NCBI RefSeq assembly: GCF_004359215.1
Contig: NC_090611.1
Span: 1,759,722 to 1,810,896, forward strand
DNA length: 51,175 nucleotides
Direction of reading: 5' to 3'
Origin: Bremia lactucae
Taxonomy: Eukaryota; Oomycota; Peronosporomycetes; Peronosporales; Peronosporaceae
Positions 30,150-40,128 of the stretch are shown one piece after another. Positions within the stretch are counted from its first letter, which is position 1. Each line of letters starts with the position of its first letter. The notes beneath the pieces were generated by a model. It was not told where the DNA came from. It saw only the letters and a list, made by a program, of their open reading frames with translations, and searched no databases. Made by a program: the position numbers and the translations under genes.

Positions 30150-30890
30150 TTTGAGAACTGAGTTGACCGGGCCCGCCGCCTCCGCAATATTTGGAATATT
30201 ACAGAGTCTGCGGATCTGGCTGATGTTCGTTTGGTACGGATGCTTCGCTTCGATATTGCCAAGCTTAAGCCAAGGGTCAGTTATGTCCGGCATTTATGCC
30301 ACAAAACGAGGAAAGGCCTAGCCGATATTTCAGTGCTTCGGCTGACCGTGCAACCATGAATCGAAGCCGCACTGAGGCTATAGATCCACCTGTTCCCACT
30401 TCTTGTGGTGGGAAGCGTCGTTTGACGCAAGGTAACCCTGAGCTTGGCGCTCAAAAACGTCAACGGCGTACGGGCAATCTTGCCGAAGAGGTACCTCGAA
30501 CTCCCAAGAGTTTTCAGAAGAGGGGTACCCCAGCCACTTCACCAGATACTGGTATTGACCCTTACGACGGCGTCGCTTTATAAGTTTCTTGACGTGAAAC
30601 TGAATGTTCCCTCGCGCATCAAGCAGCGCAGGAGGGGGCCAAAATCTCGACGGAAGCATTTGATGCTCTACAGCACGAGTTGAAACTTCTTCTCGAGGGC
30701 CTTGCTCCAGTTGTGGGCTTTTTTTAAGGCGGTTCAAAGCCGTCTTTCGATGCTGGAACGTCAGCAACCTCGTTTAGGTGGCCAGCTGGATATCCTGGTG
30801 AGGATGCAGCAATCTGCGGCGCGACCGCCGGTCTCGGCGCAAGCGCCTTCAAGTGGGTCCCGATATGGCTTAAGCAAGCCGACGTAGAAC
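30150..30890 (+). pseudogene. Antisense accessory frame opposite family E pol
   Basis: Plus-strand pieces lie opposite a minus-strand integrase-chromodomain. First VDRARRLRNIWNITESADLA and RLVRMLRFDIAKLKPRVSY (30157-30285). Then a basic 95-codon frame at 30296-30583 (GGKRRLTQGNPELGAQKRQR). Then a helical block, STEAFDALQHELKLLLEGLA, and after a slip KAVQSRLSMLERQQPRLGGQ and LDILVRMQQS (30615-30830). The last block is antisense to the integrase-chromodomain linker, as in families A and D. There are several frameshifts and no known domain. Confidence 0.4.
30378..30767 (-). pseudogene. Chromodomain of family E pol
   Basis: A 129-codon minus frame: linker RLKKSPQLEQGPREEVSTRA, then PPALLDARGNIQFHVKKLIK, RKGQYQYLVKWLGYPSSENS and WEFEVPLRQDCPYAVDVFER. 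This is a well-kept chromodomain (YLVKWLGYP, with SWEF replacing SWEP), which reads histone marks to guide integration in chromoviruses. It is the best-preserved chromodomain of the window together with the one at 34715-35050. Confidence 0.85.
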
Positions 30891-31870
30891 AGTGAATGTG
30901 TACGCAGCTTGCTAGGAAGGTTTAGCGTGTAAGCTAGCCCTTTCTTGGCCACGACCGTAAATAATCCAATAAAGTGCGGGCGCAATTTGGTCTTGAAGAC
31001 CGCGGAAACCAAGTTTGTAGGTAAATTTTTAGCGTTTAATATAATAAAGTCTCCGACCACGTATTAATTAATTTAGCTTCTGCCTTTGGCACCCTTGTTC
31101 TTTTTGTTTGTCTTGGCTATCAGCCATCGTGTCACGTACATGTCTTAAGACACTAAATTGCGTCGCGAGAAACTCGCTTACTTGTTTCCGAATGGTAGCA
31201 GGGCTGATATCAGCAAGTCTGTCGGTTAATTCTCTCCCATAAAGCTCTGTGCCACGGTGTGGTATCGTTAATGGAAGGTGTGGGTGGGTAAGACCGTTGA
31301 CATAGAACGGCGTGTAGCCTGTTAAGGCATGGATAGCGTTATTTAACGCAAATTCCACCACTAAGAGCATTAAGCTCCAGTGCTTTGGTGTCTGAGCACA
31401 CACACTGCGTAAAACGTCTTTAATGACGCGATTGACACTTTGAGTCTGACCATCGGTCTGCGGATGGTCCGCGCTGGATATGTCGAATCTGGTGCCAAGC
31501 ACTCGAAAGATCGATTTCTAAAATTTACTCGTGAAAGGGGGTCCCGATCAAAAACAGTTGCCACTGGCAAACCGTGTTGTCGAAAGACGTGATCGATGAA
31601 CAGCCTTGCTGTACCTTCACCATCAATGGTATCCGGCACAGCCACTAAGTGAGCCATTTTGCTCAATCGGTTAACCAAGACCACTATGCCGGAATTACCG
31701 GTCGAATCTTTCGGTAGACCGGAAAAAATCCATATTATTGGTCTCCCGACACCTTATGGGTACGGGCAGGCTTGCCAGTGGCGCAGCAGCATGCACCGAG
31801 GGGTTGACCCGGTGTTTCGCATGTGCGAACGTATGTGCTGACCCATTTGTACCACAAGAACTTCTATTTA
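30761..31870 (-). pseudogene. Integrase of family E
   Basis: Minus-strand order. A zinc-binding end with WVSTYVRTCE is found around 31800-31850. The core start is MDFFSGLPKDSTGNSGIVV, with frame slips, near 31700-31730. The frame 31684-31370 reads LVNRLSKMAHLVAVPDTIDG and HGLPVATVFDRDPLSRVNF, which includes the second catalytic Asp. 31502-31068 reads FDISSADHPQTDGQTQSVNR and VIKDVLRSVC; the third acid is replaced (TQSVNR where TERVNR is usual). 31060-30761 is the GPY/F-type end LRPHFIGLFTVVAK and LRTHSLFYVGLLKPYRDP. It is cut at about 31870. Confidence 0.8.
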
Positions 31871-32172
31871 CGATGGCTTACGCCATCGTCATCACCACGC
31901 GCATAAATATGTGTGGGTGACGGCACAGGAGACGGAGCTGGCAATGAGGAATCATCCTCATCGTCGGGAGCGAACATGCTATGGCGAATGCTACCAGCAC
32001 GTCTACCCGAATGAGCCCCCTCATTCGAAGGCTCATAGTCAGCCGCCTGACAATGATCAGGCGACTGTTCTGTACTCCCCGAGTCGGCCATTTCGTCCGA
32101 CTCGCATTCGTAGTCGACCTCAAAGAGGGGGTCGCATTCACGTGGTGTATCACCACGTGCACCCGCACCCAT
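31864..32172 (-). pseudogene. Acidic antisense frame in the 3' end of family D
   Basis: A 102-codon minus frame, strongly acidic and Ser/Pro-rich (FEVDYECESDEMADSGSTEQ, FAPDDEDDSSLPAPSPVPSP), opposite to the plus-strand LTR and polypurine tract at 32413-32840. Upstream on the minus strand the frame MVYKSMRYANSAAPSAAVHS (about 32308-32249) is homologous to a scrap at 48318-48390. The composition and placement resemble the disordered N-terminal part of the family A antisense frame, but there is no clear sequence match, so the link is only inferred. Confidence 0.35.
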
Positions 32173-32412
32173 TTAGGGTTGCGGAAGAAGATGACACTAC
32201 GGCAGACGGAACGTCTACCGCAAGAGACAATAATGCGTCGCCCGCGGCTGAATGAACCGCAGCCGAAGGCGCCGCACTATTCGCATACCGCATGGACTTG
32301 TAAACCATGCGATAAAATTAAAAATGATGGTTCTGACCAATCAAAATCGTGTTTAATTAGGTGGTCCTATAGTGACCACTTTGTCCAATAATAGTCAGAG
32401 TGGTTGTCGTTC

Positions 32413-32840
32413 AAGGGAGGGTGATGTGACGGGGTGTATCGTTACATGAAATTAACACTTAAATGTTGTTAATTAATATATTATCTAAAAGGTAGAGAAT
32501 ATTTGGAGAATATTACTTTACATGGTAATATTCTAAAAAGCTTATCCATTGGTAGATATAGACCATTTTATCTACTTTCTCCGCGGTCCAGTCAGCGTTG
32601 GACGCGCGCAAAGAGAGAGACAGAGAAGACTTTATTACATGTTTTGTATAAGTTTTCTATTAAGTTAGTATTAAAAAGATAGAAACAGAAGAACTTAATT
32701 ATATTAAATACAGTTCTATTTTAACCCTCGTTAAAGCAAGTGTTTTAAAGAGAGTCTTCCACTGCACGTACTAGTGTACGTGAAGTGACGTGAGGCACCA
32801 CTCGCACTGAGGCAGTACAAGTCAGTAGTGCCCCGTTACA
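32413..32840 (+). repeat. Family D LTR (copy 2) with polypurine tract
   Basis: AAGGGAGGGTGA (32413-32424) is the polypurine tract. The LTR 32425-32840 begins TGTGACGGGG and ends GTGCCCCGTTACA. It is therefore the 3' LTR of a plus-strand family D element whose body is lost at about 31870. Confidence 0.8.
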
Positions 32841-33421
32841 GAATCCGTATAGCCACACACCCCTTTTGGTAATGCCACACAACCTCCCCGTCTGTTTGTT
32901 TAATTAAATAAAAGCTACAAATTAATTTTGACAACCTAAACATTTTTACTATTCCGCTATATCGCAGAATTAATACAATTAATTTAAAATTTTATTTATT
33001 TTTCAATAATAATTATAATTATTCCTTTAAAGTCGTCTTTAATCCCCTTTTGGACTTCCCTAAATTACATTTGGAAACCGATATAGCCACCCCCTTAAAT
33101 ATCTACCTCTTTATTTATGAGAGTATCTTGCTGATAGCTAGAATACATACTGAGAAATATTTATGCAGGCCTTCGTAGCTTCATTAGCTCGGAAGGCCTG
33201 CAAAAAAGACTTCGCAATATTTGCGTAATCTCTTTGTAAGAAAGCAAGATGTTTTTCATCTAGCGAAAGCTGAAAAGAACTGAAACATAAGAAAATTATG
33301 ACTTGCTTGCGCTCGTGGTGGTTATAAAACAGAGCAATAAGATTCGCATATTGGAAAGGTAAGCTTGCACTTCCGTAAAAGTTGGTAGAAGTAAAGTAAA
33401 ATATATTCATCCTTATCTTGA
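32841..33421. other. AT-rich spacer between LTRs
   Basis: Mostly low-complexity AT-rich DNA. A 10-bp inverted pair GCAGGCCTTC/GAAGGCCTGC at about 33165-33201 could form a hairpin followed by an A run. The 90-codon minus frame 33138-33410 includes it (DEKHLAFLQRDYANIAKSFL); no family was recognised, and it may be a host remnant or chance. Confidence 0.4.
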
Positions 33422-33900
33422 TGTAGCGGAGCTACCTCGCTCCTAAAGTCAGAGGAAGACTTCAAGACTCAGAGAGTCTCTTAGTTGTATAGAACTAATG
33501 GGTTTAACAACTTAGGGAGTTGTACAAGCTATTAAAGCTTTATAAAGCCTAGTTCAAGGGATTCGTAGAGCCAAGTGCCCAAGAGGATATACATTAGAAA
33601 GGCTTCTATCTCTTACAGATCAATGCGCAAAACTTAAAAAGGCGCCAAACGCTTTAACATCAAATGGGAAACTGCACCTTATTTAACTATTTAATCTAAA
33701 ACCTCACCTAGCTAGTTTAACAATAGATTTCGGCCGCCAGATTTATATCTGGCGGCGACCACATTTGTTACCCATAATAAATGGAACTTTAGTAATTAAC
33801 TATTTTAAAATAGGATAAAAGGGATTGTACCCATAACGTAAATGTACCACAACGACGGTTGTCCAACCAATGTGTGCCCCATTACACCCTCCCCCCCATC
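33422..33900 (-). repeat. Family C LTR (inverted copy) with polypurine tract
   Basis: 465 bp on the minus strand, TGTAATGGGGCAC...CTCCGCTACA, the cleanest family C LTR. Its minus-strand upstream side reads GATGGGGGGGAGGG (33887-33900), a polypurine tract, so it is the 3' LTR of a minus-strand element lying to the right. Its partner at 24731-25216 points the other way. Confidence 0.85.
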
Positions 33901-34160
33901 AGACTGTTGACACCGAGTGACAACATTCACTTCATTTCCTCTTTAAGGTATGACAATTAAGCGTGAGTCAAGACTCTTAGCACCTTCCTCGGTGACGAGG
34001 GAATGGTGAACTTTGAAAGTCACACTCCATCAGAGGATGAGGAACAAATGAGTCGCTCTTACAACGCCTTCTCCTCCGGATAATCGTCGGCGGGTCCCGA
34101 ATCCGATCCCAGCACGTGGTGCTGCTGATGTCTTAACTGCATTTAGCAGGACACAAAACC

Positions 34161-34845
34161 GTGAGTCCAACATTATTTATTCCTGCTTCGGTGGGTACTA
34201 CTCAGGGGATCGTAGACACTAAAATGTCTCGTCTTGCCCCTGAAAAGAAGCCGTGGCTTTTGCCCGAACAGCTAATCAATAGCTTGTGTGGAGAGACTAG
34301 TCCTCACAATAAATATCCCCTATTTATTGCGACAAAGCTACAAGGCCTTCATCCCAGCGCGAAGAACTTTCGCGCTGAAGAAGATTTCTATCTCGATGCT
34401 TTTTAAGCATCGATGGTATAGTGGCAACAACAAGCGAGATAAAGTCTCGCTAATGCAAGCCTGGAGCGCGTTAATTCGCAATGTCAAAGACATTGGACGC
34501 GAAGCCTGGCTTGAAAGACTTAACACGATTTGCGTTATGTTTGAGAAGCGAACTCCAACCGGTGCAAGGTACAAATCGCATCGGTTGTCACGTGAGGCAG
34601 AACTTCCATGCCTCACTTGTAATGATCCCTGTCCGTGTTGTGTTGACAACACGAAGCGAGTAAAAGGGGATGTCTATTTCCTTTCTTCGTCCTGGGGAGG
34701 GGCTAACATCTCTATCAAGACGCGCGATACGATTGACTTTTTGCGATCGATTTACATGCGCCAGAGGTGCGTGTTTTCCGATGGACATTCGCATCCATCG
34801 GATGGGTCTCGTCATACTGACGGACGAGGCCCACAACGTCAATAA
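34161..34845 (+). pseudogene. Antisense accessory frame, N-terminal part (D-type element)
   Basis: Plus strand, opposite to pol. Frame 34161-34406 starts MSPTLFIPASVGTTQGIVDT and holds EKKPWLLPEQLINSLCGETS. A one-base slip near 34400 leads into frame 34288-34845: FKHRWYSGNNKRDKVSLMQA, WSALIRNVKDIGREAWLERL, then a Cys cluster LPCLTCNDPCPCC and SIKTRDTIDFLRSIYMRQRC. Its end is antisense to the chromodomain. The helical Trp/Arg-rich block and the CxxCxxPCPCC cluster look like a real folded, possibly zinc-binding protein. No family was recognised. With the coiled coil at 34983-35408 it forms the same layout as the family A antisense frame. Confidence 0.45.
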
Positions 34846-35050
34846 CCAGCTGAGAACGAGGCTCCCAGCTGTCATGTGAAGGTGGATAACCGCGCCAGCG
34901 AACACGATAACTCGTCCGCTGCCTGTTCACATCACGGTAGTTCTTAATACGTTCACATGGAAACGTTGCCACCGTACCACCAATGGTTGTGGCGGAGGAG
35001 GGAAAATTAGATCCGACCCATGTGTTGGATCTCGAGTCAAAGATCGACAA
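34715..35050 (-). pseudogene. Chromodomain at the end of pol, D-type element
   Basis: Frame 35050-34715 reads FPCERIKNYRDVNRQRTSYR and VRWRGYPPSHDSWEPRSQLV, then IDVVGLVRQYDETHPMDANV, an almost canonical chromodomain (two aromatic/Trp positions and GYPPSHDSWEP). The preceding linker 35421-34927 starts with the integrase end FDVGRLRPYHRYAV. The chromodomain is expected to bind chromatin marks. The frame then runs on to a Lys/Ser tail ending SYRAS. Confidence 0.85.
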
Positions 35051-35408
35051 ACTCGATCACTTCCTCCATGATTTGGAGGAGGGACTTGATCACGAGCGCA
35101 AGAAGCGTCGCTCGTTAAAGCAGACGATGCAGAGTCACCATATCGAACGGTTAGAAGACTGTTTAAAAAGAGCGTACTCAATGTTGGAGTACGAACAAAA
35201 GTATGACGCGTTTCGTGACGAGCTGACGTCAGCTTATTGCGATTTCGAGGAACTTCGGATTTGGCATGAGAATCTCCACACTCAACATGAGAGTCTGGCT
35301 CGTGATCACAAGAACCTTTTGGGGATACTTGAAAGGGGTGGTCAGATCCGTCCGCGGAAGAAACCGCGTACCGATGGTACGGGCGGAGCCGACCAACGTC
35401 AAACGTAA
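34983..35408 (+). CDS. Antisense coiled-coil protein opposite the pol linker
   Basis: An uninterrupted 141-codon plus frame. It is highly charged and helical from about residue 12 to 115: LDLESKIDKLDHFLHDLEEG, ERKKRRSLKQTMQSHHIERL, AYSMLEYEQKYDAFRDELTS, FEELRIWHENLHTQHESLAR. A basic tail follows (IRPRKKPRTDG) that could be a nuclear signal. It lies exactly over the linker between the integrase C-terminus and the chromodomain on the other strand. A homologous, stop-containing version is antisense in family B (9640-9940). The heptad pattern and lack of stops support real coding. It may be an exon or the downstream part of the frame at 34161-34845. Function is unknown. Confidence 0.5.
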   Translation: MVVAEEGKLDPTHVLDLESKIDKLDHFLHDLEEGLDHERKKRRSLKQTMQSHHIERLEDCLKRAYSMLEYEQKYDAFRDELTSAYCDFEELRIWHENLHTQHESLARDHKNLLGILERGGQIRPRKKPRTDGTGGADQRQT

Positions 35409-36031
35409 AATGCGTTCGCATCCTTTGTGAAAGTTCTATTAAGTACGCATTGCCTCTGCGATGCAGTACACGGAATGGTCAAAACGGCGTAACCTAGAAG
35501 TATCTCTTCGAGGATGCGATTGACGCGTTCCGTCTGGCAATCTGTCTCCGGATGATCAGAGGTTGACATCGTCAGCCATGTTCCGAGAGATCGGAACACG
35601 GATTGCCAAAGCTCCGCCGTGAACCGTGGGTCCCAGTCGGAGACCAGTTCGCGAGGTAAACAGTGGTGTATAATTACCCTATCGATAAAGACACGGGCAC
35701 AGCCCGGAGCCGTGATTGACTCTGGTACTGCAGCGAGATGTACCATCTTGCTGAATCTGCCTGCAAAAACAACAATATCATTATTTTTGTGATCGTCTTC
35801 GGGAAATCCGAAGACGAAGTCCATAGATACGGACTGCCAACATTCTGCCGGAAGTGGTAGAGGTTGTGGAGGTGCACGGTATGAAGGGCTAGGTTTCACC
35901 TGTTGACACACCTCGCAAGCACGAATGTACTTGCGGACGAACTGATACTGGCGGCTCCAGTAAAAGTTGCGACTTACTGTGTGATAAGTTTTCTCACGTC
36001 CACGATGACCACTTGTTCGTGCATCTGACAC
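35399..36031 (-). pseudogene. Integrase, D-type element (well preserved)
   Basis: A 210-codon frame. The zinc-binding part is GHRGREKTYHTVSRNFYWSR and ACEVCQQVKPSPS. The catalytic core has MDFVFGFPEDDHKNNDIVVF (first Asp), LPRELVSDWDPRFTAELWQS (second Asp, SDWDP) and STSDHPETDCQTERVNRILE (Glu). So the D,D-35-E set is present. The frame stops after NAFYV and the GPY/F part lies in the next frame (about 35421-35340). It acts in the nucleus to insert element DNA. It is probably inactive in this copy because of the frameshift and broken partners. Confidence 0.85.
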
Positions 36032-36170
36032 TCATACATGATGCGAAAGCGCAAATCATTGTGAGATGGGACGCCGACACGTGGAGTGTTGCGGCAACGG
36101 CTGTGTGATACAATAAGCCGTTGCGTGTTGTGTATCGATCGGATGACGATCGATATAAAGCCGGTAAATC

Positions 36171-36881
36171 TTATAAAGATTTATTGGATGGATATATCAG
36201 ATCATCCATTAAACGCTGAAGGTCTTTATCGTCTGCATAGGCTTTCTTTACGTAATCAAACAAGGGTGATGACGGAACACTTGAAATGAGTGTTGCAACA
36301 GTGGGATTATTTTCACTGTTGGAATGCTCAGCCGGCTCGAAATAGGATCGGCGTGATAACTCATCCGCGAAGACATTAAGTCGTCCTGGTCCATTTTCCA
36401 CGGAGAAATTATACTCCGCGAAGAAGGATAGCCACCTCGCCATTCTTTGCGAGAGGTGTGGGCTATTTACGGTCGTGCGTAATGACGCAAGGTCCGTATA
36501 TACGATGAACGGTCTATCTCCGAGGAGAAAGACCCTAAACTTAGCCAGTGCATATTTCATGGCATGGAGTTCCTTGTCATGCACTGGGTAATTGCGTTCA
36601 GCTGGTTGCAGCTGACGCGATTGGTAACAGACGACGCGCTCCGCGCCGTCTGTATCGTATTGCATTATAGCATAGCCGATTGTGCAATCGCTGGAGTCAC
36701 AGACCACATGGAATGGTCTGTCTTGATCTGCAATCTTTAAGATGGGCAATTGCATCAAGCTTTGCTTGATACCTGCAAAGGAACGCTGACAATCAGCGTT
36801 CCGTAGTAATTTCTCGTCTTCTTTAAAGAGACGTGAGAGATGAACTGACATCTTGGCATAATTGCTGTAGTACTTGTGCAA
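36171..36881 (-). pseudogene. RNase H, D-type element (well preserved)
   Basis: A 236-codon frame starting with the RT connection KYYSNYAKMSVHLSRLFKED. RNase H follows: FHVVCDSSDCTIGYAIMQYD (first Asp), PVHDKELHAMKYALAKFRVF (Glu), FIVYTDLASLRTTVNSPHLS (Asp) and LNVFADELSRRSYF (Asp). All four catalytic acids appear to be in place. It degrades the RNA strand during reverse transcription. No stops occur within the domain. Confidence 0.85.
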
Positions 36882-37757
36882 GTACGCCGCTAATCCAAGG
36901 AAGTTTCTATGTCCCTTGACATCAACTGGAACTGGCCAGTCGGTAATTGCCTTGATCTTTTCGGGATAGGGTGCACGCCGTGTTTACCAACGATGCACCC
37001 AAGAAGTGGTATTTCGCTTACAGCGAATATCCACTTCTATAGATTTGCGTACAGCTTACCACTTTTGCATAAGTGTAATAACATGACGAACTTGAGTTTT
37101 ATGAACTTCCACGTCCGTCTTTCCGTCCATGGCCCGGCTATGGACGAATACATCGTCAAAAAAACTCGGTGCGAATTATCGCGCCGGTCTCAACAGATTT
37201 GCTACGCATCTGTTAAATGTTGCAGGGGCGTTATTTACTAACCCCCTGGTGCATTACTATCCATTTCAAGAGCATCTCACTGGGAGGGCTCACTGCTGTG
37301 TACAGGATGTCCCGTTCACGCATAAGGGTCTGATAAAATTCATCCATCGGATCCATAGACGAAAAGGTGGTACTCTTTGACATACCATCTATGGTTACGT
37401 CTTTTCTAGGTATCGGCGCTTGAGCCGGTACCGTTGCAGCATTAAATTTATTGAATGCGTGCACTATCCGCCACCCTCTGTGGCTTTTCGCACACAGAAG
37501 GTCAGAGAGCTATGTGGGGACGTTGACTCCCTCACATGGCCCGCTTTTACTCGATCGATATGAATTTATCGATCGCAAGTACTTGTTCGACGCAGTGGCC
37601 ACTGCTTCATGACACAGTACTTCGAGCCAGGTTTGAGCTCGATCTCATATCGAGTGCCTTTATCCTTAGGCATCTCGTATGGAACTGTTTCAGGGAATAC
37701 ATCCCTGAATTTAATCAAATCCCCAAAATGTTCATCAGATGGCCATTTGATGAACAA
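36882..37757 (-). pseudogene. Reverse transcriptase, D-type element
   Basis: Pieces: 37757-37566 reads FRDVFPETVPYEMPKDKGTR and YEIELKPGSKYCVMKQWPLR. 37464-37231 reads HAFNKFNAATVPAQAPIPRK and DVTIDGMSKSTTFSSMDPMD. The palm in broken frames around 37165-37130 gives FFDDVFVHSR (the catalytic Asp pair), followed by the thumb. A stretch near 37500 (SDLLCAKSHRGW) shows the FYVRKATGGW region in another frame. Frameshifts make it inactive. Confidence 0.8.
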
Positions 37758-38083
37758 GTGGCAGGCATTTTTACGGAACGATGCTGCCAGCTGATTCTTG
37801 GCTCATATTTTCCAAGCCAAGGTAAACCATAGATGACATCAGATTTGTCATCCAAATCCAGTACGATGAAATATTCATCGTACTGTAAATCTGTTAACGT
37901 GTAGTGAATTTTCACTACGCGTTTCATTACTGTTATCGATGCGACTGCCGCTAGACGCACCGTCATCCTCGTGAAAGGGATGTCGCGCTCAACATATTTG
38001 AGCCTCCGACCCTTTAGTGACTGGCGACGAATAAAGTTATTCGACGCTCCATAGTCCACTAGGGCTCTAAAGTGACAAATCAT
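37715..38083 (-). pseudogene. Aspartic protease, D-type element
   Basis: A 122-codon frame: FRALVDYGASNNFIRRQSLK (D-Y-G-A instead of D[ST]GA), TRMTVRLAAVASITVMKRVV and DLDDKSDVIYGLPWLGKYEP. The order and spacing are those of the retropepsin-like domain; the altered residue after the catalytic Asp is shared in kind with family B (DCGAS). It overlaps the RT frame by 43 bases. Confidence 0.8.
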
Positions 38084-38099
38084 TTGTCACTTTTAATTT

Positions 38100-39328
38100 C
38101 AAGTGATGAGAGATACCTCATCACCGGTGCAGAGACACAATGATTGTGTGTCTGGAGCAACTTTACTTAAGAGATTTGCAAATTTTCTTGAGGTTGCTGG
38201 ATCAGTAGGGCGTTGCGCCCCTACAGACCCCGACCGGTTTTTGGCGGTCCGCCTCGCTGTTGCGATTTCGCAACAACGTCGGACCCGCGACCGTTGCCCT
38301 TTCTGGCATTCGGTCCAGAATTACGTTCAATCCTCTCGGTGCTGGGCGTGGAGCACTATACTCATGAATGTATGTCCAAACTTTTGACGGCGATTGCATT
38401 TCTGCAATCGCTTGTTGCTCGAAAAGCGAGGTTTCTTGCTTTCGACATAAGAGAAGTCCATAGATTCTGGACCTCCAAGCTCGTATCGTCTTGTAGGACG
38501 ATACGATGACGAACTAGCTTGAGTCTGTCTCAAGCTAAAGTCCTCTGTTCCGCAACGAATATTGCTTCTTCAAGCGTATCCAGTTTCAAGCGGAACAGGT
38601 GGGTATTTACGGGGCCATCGTAAGACCTTGCATGAACACCGTAATTAACGTGTGTCCATATATTGGGTTGTTTGTGATACAACTCGCTAAGAGTCGTTTG
38701 TGCTGGGCATAAGCGGGAGCATCACGCTTGCCTTGTTTGAGTTTCAGAAGCTCTGATCGAGCTCTCAACTCAGCCCTAGGCGGTTCAAACGTCTGTTTGA
38801 GCTGAGCTTAAACAGCCTCTAGCGACCCAAAGACATATGGGTTGCGCAACTTAAGGCCTAGTGCCAAGTTTTGGCACGACCTGCTCATAGTGACTGAGCA
38901 AATGCGACTTGCATTTGCTCGTCGACGATGTGACGAACCCTTATGACATCGTCGAACTCGACAAGTCATCTTAAGAGGGAGTTTTCTTCAACTCCCCTAC
39001 ACTTAGAGATGTGAATCTTTATGGTTTCTGGACGACGCGTGTGCGTCATCCCAGGTACAGGGGTCTATACCTGTTGTAACCTCAGCAGATCTGCCTGTTG
39101 AGAGCCTTGCTGATTAAGCAAGGCTACCTTCTCCTTCGCCTCGTCATGTTCATGTTGCACGAACTTGGCGATGGCTGCATGGAGGGCATCTCTGTCCAAA
39201 CCGGACAGCATGGCCAAGATGGCATCATTCCCTGCGGTCGAACTCATTCTTTCGACCGCACTCCTTTCTATGTCACTTAGAAAGGAGTAGCTATCACGCG
39301 AAAACGTGATGCGTATTCCCATTTTCAT
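38100..39328 (-). pseudogene. gag, D-type element
   Basis: The N-terminal frame 39328-39065 reads YSFLSDIERSAVERMSSTAG and ALHAAIAKFVQHEHDEAKEK, related to family B gag at 5096. The capsid part 39040-38560 is in broken minus frames. 38533-38202 carries Ser/Tyr/Arg-rich residues and a decayed knuckle region (about 38400-38350). No continuous Gag remains. Confidence 0.7.
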
Positions 39329-39380
39329 CTAACATGTTCATGTTAGATGACGGAAATGTGGTCCTTGGACGGACTACAAA

Positions 39381-39830
39381 GTGTTACCAGGTGTAATGGG
39401 GCACTACTGGCATGTACTGCTTCAGTACAAGTCCACTTTGCACTGTCTCAGTGCGAGTGGTGCCTCACGTCACTTCACGTACACTAGTACGTGCAGAGGA
39501 AGACCATCTTTAAAACACTTGCAATAAAGAGGGTTGAATGAAAGCTGTATTAATATAATTAAGTTTTTCTGCTTCTATCTTTTTAATACTAACTTAATTA
39601 TAAAATAATACAGAACATGTAATAAAGTCTTATCTGTCTCTCTCTTTGCGCGCGTCCAGCGCTGACTGGACCGCGGAGAAAAGTAGATACAATGGTCTAT
39701 ATCTACCAATGGATAAGATTGTAGAATATTACCATGTAAAGTAATATTCTCCAAATATTATTTACCTTTTAGATAATAAAATAAATAACAACCTTTAAGT
39801 GTTAATTTCATGTAACAATACACCGTTACA
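39381..39830 (-). repeat. Family D 5' LTR and primer binding site (minus)
   Basis: LTR 39392-39830: on the minus strand it starts TGTAACGGTGTATTGTTACATG and ends AGTGCCCCATTACA. Two bases further, TGGTAACAC (39389-39381) is the primer binding site, differing from the B and C sites by A for G. It marks the left (5') end of the minus-strand element and the border with the host segment on the right. Confidence 0.8.
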
Positions 39831-40128
39831 ATCCCTTAATAAATGCTTGTAAATAGTTTGTATTTTATTCGTGTGTTATGTCGTAGAAACGCTTTGGGAT
39901 TTTGTGCTGAAGAATGTCGTAGATATATCCCCGTTGAATATTCGTAAAGATAATATTTCCTAATCAGAAAGCGTGTGTATTAGCTAATCACCATTAAGTG
40001 AGTCAGGGTGCGTATATTTAGTGATCTGGTGCGTCGATTTAGTAATTTGGGTGCGTCGGTTTAGTAATTCCCTAAATAAATTACGGCACATTCCTTTCCG
40101 TGAGCAACAAACAATAATTACACCACAC
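39831..40128. other. Spacer between retroelement and host genes
   Basis: No gene is seen. It carries a short near-repeat of TTAGTAATTTGGGTGCGTCG around 40010-40065 (three imperfect copies of GTGCGT(C/A)(G/T)(A/G)TTTAGT). The last part should be the 3' untranslated region of the gene ending at 40129. Confidence 0.45.

Larger units (their letters stand above)
33887..39830 (-). mobile_element. Minus-strand Ty3/gypsy element with D-type 5' LTR
   Basis: 5' LTR 39830-39392, primer binding site TGGTAACAC (39389-39381), gag, protease, RT, RNase H, integrase with all catalytic motifs, chromodomain, and a 3' region ending at the C-type LTR 33886-33422. The two LTRs are of unlike families, so the unit is a recombinant. 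It is the best-preserved pol of the window, although RT and gag are broken. Confidence 0.8.

Noticed and set aside
33138..33410. 90-codon minus frame as a host gene
   Set aside because: It overlaps a 10-bp inverted repeat and AT-rich DNA, has no recognisable motif or promoter, and is flanked by LTRs; support is too weak for a CDS call.
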